Source: Paludibacterium yongneupense DSM 18731
Lineage (GTDB): Bacteria; Pseudomonadota; Gammaproteobacteria; Burkholderiales; Chromobacteriaceae
Assembly (NCBI RefSeq): GCF_000422925.1
Contig: NZ_KE383957.1
Coordinates: 423,468-487,467 of the forward strand
Reading direction: 5' to 3'
DNA: 64,000 nt
Position 1 is the first letter of the stretch, and every line of letters starts with the position of its first letter. The position numbers were made by a program, and so were the translations under genes. Below are positions 21,737 to 29,256 of the stretch, in pieces. Below the pieces are notes generated by a model that was given only the letters and a program-made list of their open reading frames with translations, did no database searches and had not been told where the DNA came from.

Positions 21737-22045
21737 ATGAGTTTCTATCGCCATCATGTGTTTATCTGCACCAATCAGCGCGCCGCCGGCGACAGCTGTT
21801 GCAATAATCACGGCGCCAGCGATCTGCTGGCCTATATGAAAGACAAGGTCAAGGCGCTCGGACTGGCCGGCGAGGGCCAGGTCCGGGTGAACAAGGCCGG
21901 CTGCCTTGGCCGTTGCGACGACGGTCCGCTGCTGGTGATCTATCCGCAGGAGACCTGGTATACGTTTATCGATGAGCAGGATATCGACGAAATCGTCGAG
22001 AAGCACCTGCTTGCCGGCGAGATCGTGGAAAGGCTCAAGTTATGA
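21737..22045 (+). CDS. Thioredoxin-like [2Fe-2S] ferredoxin domain protein
   Basis: A 102-residue protein with four candidate cluster Cys residues: FICTNQ near residue 11, GDSCC near 21, and KAGCLGRCDDGP near 56-60. This spacing matches the thioredoxin-like 2Fe-2S ferredoxins (also found in NuoE and Shethna-type proteins). It is probably a soluble electron carrier of unknown partner. It overlaps the next hydrolase gene by ATGA, so the two are translationally coupled. The residues after KAGCLGRC (PLLVIYPQETWYTFIDEQDI) are typical for this group. Confidence 0.85.
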   Translation: MSFYRHHVFICTNQRAAGDSCCNNHGASDLLAYMKDKVKALGLAGEGQVRVNKAGCLGRCDDGPLLVIYPQETWYTFIDEQDIDEIVEKHLLAGEIVERLKL

Positions 22046-22656
22046 TGCCAAAAGGCGCCACGCTCGAACGCATCGCAGGGCCGGCCGGTGCACTGGAGGC
22101 TATCGTTATCGAGGCGCAGGTACCGCTGCGCGGCGTGGCGGTGGTCTGCCATCCGAATCCCACGCAGGGCGGCAGCAATACCAACAAGGTCGTGCAGACC
22201 ATTGCCAAGGCCCTGTCACGGCAGGGCTATGTCTGTTACTGCCCGAATCTGCGTGGAGTCGGCGCCAGCGAGGGAGAACATGACTACGGCCGTGGCGAAG
22301 TGGACGATGTGCGTGCGGTCGCCGCGCATGCCGCCGATCGGCACGGGGCGTTGCCCCTGTTGCTGGCGGGATTTTCGTTCGGCGGCTTTGTCGCGGCGCG
22401 CGCTCGCGAGAGCCTGGGCTGCGAGCGTGTGCTGCTCGTCGGTGTCGCCGTCGGTAAATATGAACTGCCTACGCCAGCCGTGCCCGAAGACAGCGTGGTG
22501 ATCCACGGCGAAGACGACGAAGTCATCCCGCTGGCAGCCGTGATGGACTGGGCGCGACCGCAGAACCTGCCGGTGCTGGTTTTTCCCGCGACCGGCCATT
22601 TTTTCCACGGCAAGCTGCTGCGCCTGGGCCTGGTGATCGCGCGCGCGTTCAAATGA
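22042..22656 (+). CDS. Alpha/beta hydrolase, small COG2945-like type
   Basis: A 204-residue alpha/beta hydrolase. Motifs: VVCHPNPTQGGSNTNKVVQ at the oxyanion strand, nucleophile Ser in AGFSFGGFVA, acid in IHGEDDEVIPL, and His in PATGHFFHGKL. The fold is short and lacks a cap domain. It starts within the stop of the 2Fe-2S protein gene (ATGA overlap). Substrate unknown; esterase or thioesterase activity is plausible. Its 3' end converges on the flagellin gene with a 19-bp gap. Confidence 0.82.
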   Translation: MMPKGATLERIAGPAGALEAIVIEAQVPLRGVAVVCHPNPTQGGSNTNKVVQTIAKALSRQGYVCYCPNLRGVGASEGEHDYGRGEVDDVRAVAAHAADRHGALPLLLAGFSFGGFVAARARESLGCERVLLVGVAVGKYELPTPAVPEDSVVIHGEDDEVIPLAAVMDWARPQNLPVLVFPATGHFFHGKLLRLGLVIARAFK

Positions 22657-22675
22657 AACGGCGCGTATGCCGCCG

Positions 22676-23506
22676 TCAAGCGAGCAGGGTGAGCGCGTCG
22701 TGCGGGGTGACGTTGGCCTGGGCGCGCATGGCCAGGGCCGACTGATTGGCGATCTGGCTCCGGGCGAGCGCGGCGCTCTGGCGCGCGTAATCGACGTCGC
22801 TGATGCGGCTGTTCGCGGCCTGGGTGTTGATCGACGCCGACTGCAGGCCGGATAGTGTCGAATGGAAAGCATCGATGGCGGCGCCGAGCGAACTGTTGAC
22901 CGTGTTCAGTGTCGACAGATCTTCGCCGATCTGGCTTTGCGCCTGAAAGGCGGCGGCCTGGCTGCTCACGTCGATGACCCCCCGGGCGGCAAGGCTGTCA
23001 TCGTAGCCATTGAGCGAGTTGCCCAGATCGGGGCCGTTGACGCTGATCTGGCTCGCAGGCTTGCCGTCGGGGCCGGCCTGGATCAGGGTGGCCTTGCCTC
23101 CGAGCAGAGGGATGCCGTTGTAGTTGCTGCCCTGTACGATGGCCGAATTGGCCTGGGTGAGCGCATCGACCTGGTGCTGTAGCGCTTGCCTGTCGCTGGC
23201 GGACAAGGCGCCATCGCCGGCCTTGACGGCGAGATTCTGGATCTGTTGCGTGTTGTACTGAATCTGGGTGACCGCGTCGGCGGCGGTTTGCGTCATTGCG
23301 ATGCCATCGTTGACGTTTTCCAGCGCCTGCTCGTCGCCGCGGCTTTGGGCGCTCAGCGATTGCGAAATCGCCTGGCTGGCGCTGTCGGTTGCCGTCGTAT
23401 TGCCACTGGCCAACTCGGCCAGTAGCCGCTCCCGCGTTTTCTGGCTCGCATCGAGTTGGGAGGTCGAGGGGTAGGATGGGGTGTTGCTGCCGATGTTGAG
23501 CGCCAT
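22676..23506 (-). CDS. Divergent lone flagellin-like protein
   Basis: A 276-residue protein with flagellin N and C domains. The N-terminal part shows LLAELASGN, NVNDGIAMTQTAADAV and LAVKAGDGALSASDRQALQ. The C-terminal part shows SISDVDYA-like residues and ends AQANVTPHDALTLLA, where ordinary flagellins end near SLLR. The first 30 residues (MALNIGSNTPSYPSTSQLDA) also deviate from the usual MxxxINTN..SL pattern. The variable middle is very short. No other flagellar gene lies nearby. The promoter looks sigma-70 (extended -10 at 23544-23552), not the sigma-28 form usual for flagellins. It may be a minor filament protein or have another surface role. Confidence 0.8.
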   Translation of the reverse strand: MALNIGSNTPSYPSTSQLDASQKTRERLLAELASGNTTATDSASQAISQSLSAQSRGDEQALENVNDGIAMTQTAADAVTQIQYNTQQIQNLAVKAGDGALSASDRQALQHQVDALTQANSAIVQGSNYNGIPLLGGKATLIQAGPDGKPASQISVNGPDLGNSLNGYDDSLAARGVIDVSSQAAAFQAQSQIGEDLSTLNTVNSSLGAAIDAFHSTLSGLQSASINTQAANSRISDVDYARQSAALARSQIANQSALAMRAQANVTPHDALTLLA

Positions 23507-23543
23507 GACGTGTCTCCGTGCCGACGATTTCTGCGTTGACTTC

Positions 23544-23552
23544 AGTATAACA
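23544..23552 (-). promoter_or_regulatory. Extended -10 promoter of the flagellin-like gene
   Basis: On the minus strand the sequence reads TGTTATACT, an extended -10 element 38-46 bp before the ATG. No sigma-28 motif (TAAA...GCCGATAA) is seen. It overlaps the tail of the map terminator. Confidence 0.55.
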
Positions 23553-23587
23553 AATTCACGGGCGCAGACGGTTTCGTCCGCGCCCGT
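23550..23587 (-). terminator. Terminator-like hairpin after map
   Basis: Two 13-base arms at 23558-23570 and 23575-23587 pair almost fully around a GTTT/AAAC loop. On the minus strand the hairpin is followed by GAATTTGTT. It starts 7 bp after the map stop and runs into the flagellin promoter. Confidence 0.6.
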
Positions 23588-23593
23588 TCTTGC

Positions 23594-24388
23594 TCAGCCC
23601 TTGAAAGGGGGCGGCGCACCCGGGGAGAGCGTCAGGACTTCGTATCCGGTGTCGGTAACGACAAGCATGTGTTCCCATTGAGCCGACAGGCTACGGTCTT
23701 TGGTGACTACGGTCCAGCCGTCTGACTGGACGCGCAGATGGCGCTTGCCTTGATTGAGCATGGGCTCGATGGTGAAGATCATGCCGGCTTCAAGCTTGAG
23801 ACCGGTGCCGGGGCGGCCGTAATGCAGCACCTGCGGCTCTTCGTGAAAATTCTTGCCGATGCCGTGGCCGCAAAACTCCTGAACCACGCTATAGCCGCTG
23901 CTTTCAGCATGTCGTTGAATCGCGTAGCCGATATCGCCGAGATGGGCGCCGGCTTTCACTTTGGCGATGCCGAGCCACATGCACTCGTGGGTGATCTTGC
24001 ACAGGCGCCGCGCGTGGGCGCTGACCTCACCGACGCAGAACATGCGGCTCGAATCGCCGTGATAGCCATCTTTGATGACGGTGACGTCGATGTTCATGAT
24101 GTCGCCGTTCTTGAGCGGTTTGTCGTTCGGAATGCCGTGGCAGATCACATTGTTCAGCGACGTGCAGATGGACTTGGGGTAGGGCGTCATGCCGTCCGGC
24201 GCATAGTTCAGCGGTGCCGGAATCGTGTGCTGGACGTCGACCATATAACGGTGGCAGAGACGGTCGATTTCTTCGGTTGTGACGCCGGGCTGGACGAAAG
24301 GCGTGATGTAATCGAGCAGCTCGCCGGCGAGGCGGCCGGCGATGCGCATCTTTTCGATATCGTCGGCGGTCTTGATCAGAGTGGTCAT
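23594..24388 (-). CDS. map: Methionine aminopeptidase, type I
   Basis: A 264-residue type I enzyme. The metal ligands are visible in order: Asp in NIDVTVIKDGYHGD (two Asp), His in CGHGIGKNFHEEP, Glu in FTIEPML and Glu in SAQWEHM. It removes the initiator methionine from new proteins in the cytoplasm. The length and the NNVICHGIP motif match the family. It lies alone here, rather than next to rpsB/tsf as in some genomes. A hairpin follows at 23550-23587. Confidence 0.96.
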   Translation of the reverse strand: MTTLIKTADDIEKMRIAGRLAGELLDYITPFVQPGVTTEEIDRLCHRYMVDVQHTIPAPLNYAPDGMTPYPKSICTSLNNVICHGIPNDKPLKNGDIMNIDVTVIKDGYHGDSSRMFCVGEVSAHARRLCKITHECMWLGIAKVKAGAHLGDIGYAIQRHAESSGYSVVQEFCGHGIGKNFHEEPQVLHYGRPGTGLKLEAGMIFTIEPMLNQGKRHLRVQSDGWTVVTKDRSLSAQWEHMLVVTDTGYEVLTLSPGAPPPFKG

Positions 24389-24430
24389 ACGGAAAATCTT
24401 TGCGGGTGGTCAATGCAACAGTTTAGCATC

Positions 24431-24459
24431 AAAAAAAAGCGGGCACCCGAAGGTGCCCG
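24431..24459 (-). terminator. Rho-independent terminator of porin 1
   Basis: Stem GGGCACC / GGTGCCC with a CGAA loop. On the minus strand it is followed by eight T residues (24431-24438 as A on the plus strand). It lies 46 bp after the first porin's stop. Confidence 0.85.
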
Positions 24460-24504
24460 AAATCCTGACTCGATTGACTGCTTACTACGGGGTGCTGCGC
24501 TAAA

Positions 24505-25662
24505 TCAGAAAGCGACCTTCAGGCCGGCGCCGAAGGCGGTCAGCGTGGTGTGCGTGGCCAGCGAGGCTGCCGTCGAGGTCGAACTGTTGTAGGCGGTGGT
24601 GTACAGGGCGTCCTGGCCGAAGTCGGCGTTTTGCAGATTGCCGTTGGTCAGCTTGGTGTAGTAGGCCAGCAGTTGGGTGCGCTTGGACAGGTTGTAGGTG
24701 CCGCCGAGAACCCATTGCTTGGCGCTGTAGTCGCTCGGGCTGCCGTAGGTCGGGTTGTTCAGGTTGCCGAGCTTGTTGTACGACAGCTTGACGCTGCCGG
24801 CGCCGATGTCCTGGGCGACGGCGACGGTCCAGTCGTTCTGGGTCATGCTGGTGGCCGAGGCCTGGCCATAGCTGGCGTGTTCGAACTGGGCGCCGAGATA
24901 GGTGCCGAAGGCGAACTTGTAAGCGGCCGCCAACTTGGTGTAGTTGGTCTTGGCGCCGGCGACGTTCTGGGCAATCTTCTCGCCGCTGGTGGCGGAGGTG
25001 ATCGTGTTGGTGGTGTCGCCTTGATGGTCGTAGCCGAGAGCGACGATCAGGCCGCCGTTGGTGTAGCTGCCGGCAACGGAAACGCGCTGCGCGTTGGTGC
25101 CGCTGGTGCGGGCTTCATCGGCGCCCCAGGACACGCCGCCTTGCAGGCCGTTCCAGGTCGGGGAGGTATAGTGCACCGAGTTCTTCAGGCGCGCATCGCC
25201 ACGGGTCACGACGCCGTTGGAAACATTGGTATCGGCGGTGGTGTCGGCCATTACGTTGGTGCCGACGGCGGTGGTCGTCAGGCGCTTGTAGACCGAGTCG
25301 TACAGACCCATCTGCACGGTACCGAAGCTGTTGCTGGTCAGGCCGACGAAGGTGTTGCGGGTCGCGAAGGTCGCGCTCTCGCCCTTGTCGTTGGTTCCAC
25401 CCTGTTCGAAGTTCTTCAGGCTGCTTTCAACCTGCCAGATCGATTGCAGGCCGTTGCCGAGGTCTTCGCTGCCCTTGAAGCCGATGCGCGAGTTGTAGTC
25501 GGAAACGCGGGTGCGCGAAGAAAGGCTGGTGCTGGCGCTGGCGCCATCGGCCTTGACCGATTCGAGGCCGGCGCTGAGGAAACCGTAGAGGGTGACGTCT
25601 GCCATGGCGAGCGGGGCGGCGAAGCTGGTGGCCAGCGCAACCGCGATAATTTTCTTATTCAT
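24505..25662 (-). CDS. Gram-negative porin 1 (trimeric general porin family)
   Basis: A 385-residue outer-membrane porin. Residues 1-21 form a signal peptide ending APLAMA, cleaved before DVTLYGF, the usual first beta strand. Typical porin features follow: SRIGFKGSEDLGNGLQSIWQVESSL, NTFVGLTSNSFGTVQMG, and a C-terminal strand ending GAGLKVAF with terminal Phe, the Bam recognition signal. The ATG at 25662 has the GGAG ribosome site. An in-frame extension to 25821 is upstream noise. It is highly similar to porin 3 (27353-28492), sharing long stretches such as NLSKRTQLLAYYTKLTNGNL. Confidence 0.93.
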   Translation of the reverse strand: MNKKIIAVALATSFAAPLAMADVTLYGFLSAGLESVKADGASASTSLSSRTRVSDYNSRIGFKGSEDLGNGLQSIWQVESSLKNFEQGGTNDKGESATFATRNTFVGLTSNSFGTVQMGLYDSVYKRLTTTAVGTNVMADTTADTNVSNGVVTRGDARLKNSVHYTSPTWNGLQGGVSWGADEARTSGTNAQRVSVAGSYTNGGLIVALGYDHQGDTTNTITSATSGEKIAQNVAGAKTNYTKLAAAYKFAFGTYLGAQFEHASYGQASATSMTQNDWTVAVAQDIGAGSVKLSYNKLGNLNNPTYGSPSDYSAKQWVLGGTYNLSKRTQLLAYYTKLTNGNLQNADFGQDALYTTAYNSSTSTAASLATHTTLTAFGAGLKVAF

Positions 25663-25880
25663 CAAAAACTCCAGATTTCGTGTCGTTATCATGATGCTTC
25701 CGCTTCCCGGAGCAAGCGGCGCATTGCCGACTTTCCCGATGGCGGGCGACTTTTGCCCGCACATGTTAAGAAAGTGTGACAGACGCACGTTACCGAGTGC
25801 AGGCCGCGCGGCGCATGACAAAAATCAAACGGATTCTGGCGTTTTTATGAATTAAAAGGGCGAAACGCTTTTATTTCGAA

Positions 25881-25900
25881 CCGGGGGCGATCGCCCCCGG
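25881..25900 (-). terminator. Perfect 20-bp palindrome after porin 2
   Basis: Bases 25881-25900 are a perfect inverted repeat with arms CCGGGGGCGA / TCGCCCCCGG. It lies 25 bp past the porin 2 stop. On the minus strand the sequence after it is AT-rich but without a clean T run, so termination strength is uncertain. Confidence 0.55.
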
Positions 25901-25925
25901 GCTTCATGCCAAACAGCTCATGCGC

Positions 25926-27059
25926 TTAGAACAGCACCTTCATGCCGAGGCCGAAGGCGGACAGGCGATTGCCGGCGGCCAGCGTCGGACTGCTGGTGCC
26001 GCTGCCGGTGGTGTACAAGGGGGTGTTGGCGAAGTCGACGTTGGCCAGCGCCTTGTTGTTGATGCGTGCGTAGTAGCTGAATACCGAAGTCCGCTTCGAC
26101 AGGTTGTAGCTGGCGCCGAGGACCCATTCTGTCGACTTGTAATCGTCCGGACTGGCGGTATTGCTCAGGCTGCCGAGGCGGCTGTACGACGCCTTGAGGG
26201 TGGCGGCGCCGATGTCCTGGGTCGCGGCCAGGGTCCAGCCGGTTTGCGACATGGCACTGCTGCCTGCGACATCGTAGCTGCCGCGTTCGACCCCGGCGCC
26301 CAGGTAGGTGCCGCTCGCGAATTTGTATGAGGCGACCAGCTTGCTGAAGTTTACGCTGCCACCTGCATCGCCGACCACGGCGTTGGCGCCGTTGTAGTAG
26401 CCGAGGTAGCCGCCGGTGTTGGCGCTATGGTCCCAGCCGGCCGCAATCTGAAAGCCTTGCCAGTTGTACTGGCCGGCCAGCGACAGACGGTTGCGCTTGG
26501 GAGTGTTGGTTTCGTCCACGCCATACGAGATGCCGCCCTGGAAGCCGGCCAGCAGCGGCGAGGTGTAGTGCACCGAATTGGACAGTCGCGCTTCGCCGCG
26601 GCTGAAGATGGCGGCGACATTCTTGCTGCTGCCATCGATGTCGGCTGCGGTATCGCCCATCACGTTGACGCCGCCGTTGGTCAGGCGCTTGTAGGCGGAG
26701 TCGTACAGGCCGATCTGCACGGTGCCGAGCTTGGCGCTGTCCAGGCCGACGAAGGTATTGCGGGTGGCAAAGGTCGCCGACTGGTTGGCATCGTTGACGC
26801 CGCCCTGTTCGAAGTATTTCAGGCTGCTTTCGATCTGCCAGATCGACTTCAGGCCGTTGCCGAGGTCCTCGCTGCCCTTGAATCCGATGCGCGAGTTGTT
26901 GTCGGCGACGCGGGTGCGCGAAGGCAGGGTGGCCGTGCCGCCGGTGGCTTGCACGGACTCGAGCGATGCGCTCATCACGCCGTAGATCGTGACATCGGCC
27001 AGCGCGAGTGGGGCCGCGCAGGAAGAGGCGAGAGCGAGAGCGATGATCTTCTTTTTCAT
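25926..27059 (-). CDS. Gram-negative porin 2 (trimeric general porin family)
   Basis: A 377-residue porin. A signal peptide (MKKKIIALALASSCAAPLALA) precedes DVTIYGVMSASLE. Porin hallmarks are SRIGFKGSEDLGNGLKSIWQ, NTFVGLDSAKLGTVQIG, SVHYTSPLLAGFQGGISYG and the terminal strand FGLGMKVLF ending in Phe. The ATG at 27059 has GGAG at a good distance; four upstream codons in the frame are not needed. It is clearly related to porins 1 and 3 but more divergent, especially in the loops. Pore selectivity cannot be read from the sequence. Confidence 0.93.
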   Translation of the reverse strand: MKKKIIALALASSCAAPLALADVTIYGVMSASLESVQATGGTATLPSRTRVADNNSRIGFKGSEDLGNGLKSIWQIESSLKYFEQGGVNDANQSATFATRNTFVGLDSAKLGTVQIGLYDSAYKRLTNGGVNVMGDTAADIDGSSKNVAAIFSRGEARLSNSVHYTSPLLAGFQGGISYGVDETNTPKRNRLSLAGQYNWQGFQIAAGWDHSANTGGYLGYYNGANAVVGDAGGSVNFSKLVASYKFASGTYLGAGVERGSYDVAGSSAMSQTGWTLAATQDIGAATLKASYSRLGSLSNTASPDDYKSTEWVLGASYNLSKRTSVFSYYARINNKALANVDFANTPLYTTGSGTSSPTLAAGNRLSAFGLGMKVLF

Positions 27060-27296
27060 TGTAATCTCCAAAGATGCGATATTCCGGTCTACTGGTAGAC
27101 TGGCCTGACCACTCTACCACTAAAACGTTATCGCATGACTGGCCGGCTGTGAGCCAGATCAAGTTTCGCGCCCGCGTCTGCCGAAAAGTGTGCGAATGCT
27201 GGCAAAACCGGCGGATGCCGCTGTGTAAATGACAGTGAAGGATGAAGGGGTGTGGCCTTCTGGCAACAGGGATGCGCCGTGGGCATGGGCGCCGGA

Positions 27297-27324
27297 AATA
27301 AAAAAAGCACCCCGGAGGGTGCTT
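27297..27324 (-). terminator. Rho-independent terminator of porin 3
   Basis: Stem AAGCACCC / GGGTGCTT with CGGA-type loop (27305-27324). On the minus strand a T run follows (A-rich 27298-27306 on the plus strand). It lies 29 bp beyond the porin 3 stop. Confidence 0.88.
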
Positions 27325-27352
27325 CTGGATACTGCCGGAACGGGGTTCCGAA

Positions 27353-28492
27353 TCAGAACGAGACCTTCAGGCCTGCGCCGAAAGCGGTCAGGGTGTTGTG
27401 CACGCCTACCGAAGCGGAGCTCGAACCGGTGGTGCTGTACACGCCTTCCGTACCAAAGTTGGCATTTTGCAGGTTGCCGTTGGTCAGCTTGGTGTAGTAA
27501 GCCAGCAATTGGGTGCGCTTGGACAGGTTGTAGGTGCCGCCGAGAACCCATTGCTTGGCATCGAAGTCGCTCGGGCTGGTGCCTGCCGCGGAGTTGCTCA
27601 GATTGCCGAGTTTGTTGTACGACAGCTTGATGGTGGCTGCGCCGATATCCTGGGTGACAGCGACAGTCCAGTCGTTCTGGGTCATGTCGGAACCCGAAGC
27701 TTGGCCATAGGTCGCGCGTTCGAACTGGGCGCCGAGATAGGTGCCGAATGCGAACTTGTAGCCTGCAGCCAGCTTGGTGTAGGCGGTGTGGACGCCGCTG
27801 ACGCCGGAGCCAATCGCTTCGCCGGTGGTCGACGATACGTTGGTGGTGTCGCCTTGACGGTCGTAGCCGAGGCCGACGATCAGGCCGCCGTTGGTGTAGT
27901 TACCAGCCAAGGAATAGCGTTGTGCATTGCGGCCATTGGTGCGGGTTTCATCGGCGCCCCAGGATGCACCGGCTTGGAAGCCGTTCCAGGTCGGGGTGGT
28001 GTAGTGTACCGAGTTCTTCAGGCGCGCATCGCCGCGGGTCACGACGGCAGCCTTGTCGTTGGTGTCGGCCGTGGTGTCGTTCATGACGTTGGTGCCGACA
28101 TTGGTCAGGCGTTTGTAGGCGGAGTCGTAGTAGCCGAGCTGAACGGTACCGAAGCTGTCGCTGGTCAGGCCGACGAAGGTGTTACGGGTTGCGAAGGTAG
28201 CGGTCTCGCCCTTGTCGTTGCTGCCGCCGTTTTCGAAGTTCTTCAGGCTGCTTTCGATCTGCCAGATCGACTTCAGGCCGTTGCCGAGGTCTTCGTTGCC
28301 CTTGAAGCCGATGCGCGAGTTGTAATCGGAAATGCGGGTGCGGCTCGATACTTCGTTGGCTGCGGTGCCGTTGCCGGTCGCCTTGACCGATTCGATACCG
28401 GAGCTGAGGAAACCGTAAATGGTGACATCGGCCATGGCCACGGTGGATGCGAATGCGGAGGCCAGTGCGGCGGCCAGGATCGTCTTGTTCAT
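27353..28492 (-). CDS. Gram-negative porin 3 (trimeric general porin family)
   Basis: A 379-residue porin with signal peptide MNKTILAAALASAFASTVAMA before DVTIYGFLSSGIES. It shares most of its strands with porin 1, for example SRTRISDYNSRIGFKG, ATFATRNTFVGLTSDSFGTV and KRTQLLAYYTKLTNGNLQNA. It ends GAGLKVSF with terminal Phe. The differences cluster in presumed surface loops, as expected after duplication. A long AT-rich upstream region and its own terminator suggest independent transcription. Confidence 0.93.
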   Translation of the reverse strand: MNKTILAAALASAFASTVAMADVTIYGFLSSGIESVKATGNGTAANEVSSRTRISDYNSRIGFKGNEDLGNGLKSIWQIESSLKNFENGGSNDKGETATFATRNTFVGLTSDSFGTVQLGYYDSAYKRLTNVGTNVMNDTTADTNDKAAVVTRGDARLKNSVHYTTPTWNGFQAGASWGADETRTNGRNAQRYSLAGNYTNGGLIVGLGYDRQGDTTNVSSTTGEAIGSGVSGVHTAYTKLAAGYKFAFGTYLGAQFERATYGQASGSDMTQNDWTVAVTQDIGAATIKLSYNKLGNLSNSAAGTSPSDFDAKQWVLGGTYNLSKRTQLLAYYTKLTNGNLQNANFGTEGVYSTTGSSSASVGVHNTLTAFGAGLKVSF

Positions 28493-28827
28493 CTAGAGCT
28501 CCAAAGTCTTCGTGATTTGTGTGTAGTCAAGTGCTTCCCCAAGCCGAAGTCTGGGTGCCCGACAATTATTAACAACTAACATTGCTGTATTGTTACAACG
28601 TCACTGTAGTTAATATTTCGGGGTTTTAACAACACAAAAACACGATTTTCTCAGGCCTTGCTGTCATAAATGACACAGTTTACTAAAAAAAATGTCTCTT
28701 TTTTACCAAAATGTGACACGCGAAAACGGTGCAAAGCAGGAGTGGAGCGGGGCGCCAGGCGCTGGCAGGCGCATGCGGCCGCCGGGCGTCGTCCCGGAGG
28801 GCGCATGTCTTGTCGACGTTTCCGGCG
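28493..28827 (-). promoter_or_regulatory. AT-rich upstream region of porin 3
   Basis: About 200 bases next to the porin start (28493-28700) are unusually AT-rich for this window, with several A/T runs and TAACAA-like repeats. This is a plausible site for promoter and nucleoid-protein or OmpR-type control, but no specific operator can be named. The rest up to 28827 is GC-rich, and I see no gene in it. Confidence 0.4.
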
Positions 28828-29139
28828 TCAGGCCAGAAACTGGTTCGGGTAGACTTCGTCGATCAGCGTGCGGCAGTCGACGACGCGCAGGTCGTTGTCC
28901 TGAGCGAAGTCGAGCAGGAACTGGAAGGCGCGCGGGTCGATTTTTTCAAGCTTCTTGTCGATGGCGACGCAGCGGATGCCGTCCAGCATCATCGGCCGCA
29001 CATAAGCGTGGTAGGCCAGTTTCTGCGCGGTAAAGGAGGCGAGTACGCCTGACAGCCGTTCCGCCCAGTCGCTGGGTCGGAAAGTCCGCCCCTCGGAGGT
29101 GAGGCCCTGAATTACGATTTCATATGGATTGCAGATCAT
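28828..29139 (-). CDS. DUF3579 family protein
   Basis: A 103-residue protein matching my memory of the DUF3579 family: VIQGLTSEGRTFRPSDWAERLSGVLA near the start, then YVRPMMLDGIRCVAIDKKL and PRAFQFLLDFAQDNDLRV. There is no signal peptide or membrane segment. I associate this family with betaproteobacteria; its function is unknown. I chose the ATG at 29139 because the conserved part starts just after it. A longer start at 29184 would add 15 residues (MYYLYIKEQ...). It lies 117 bp downstream of dinG and may share its transcript. Confidence 0.8.
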   Translation of the reverse strand: MICNPYEIVIQGLTSEGRTFRPSDWAERLSGVLASFTAQKLAYHAYVRPMMLDGIRCVAIDKKLEKIDPRAFQFLLDFAQDNDLRVVDCRTLIDEVYPNQFLA

Positions 29140-29256
29140 GGTGGCTGAACCGGCTGTTTGCTCTTTTATGTATAGGTAGTACATCTTGCCGGAGGAAGTC
29201 CGGCGGCCGGCTTGCGCGGCCAGCAGCCGTACAAGCCAGCGGATTTTAACTCATTA

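Noticed and set aside
24505..28492. CRISPR array or mobile-element repeats in the porin region
   Set aside because: The repeated sequence is explained by homologous porin coding strands. There are no regular spacers or transposase genes.
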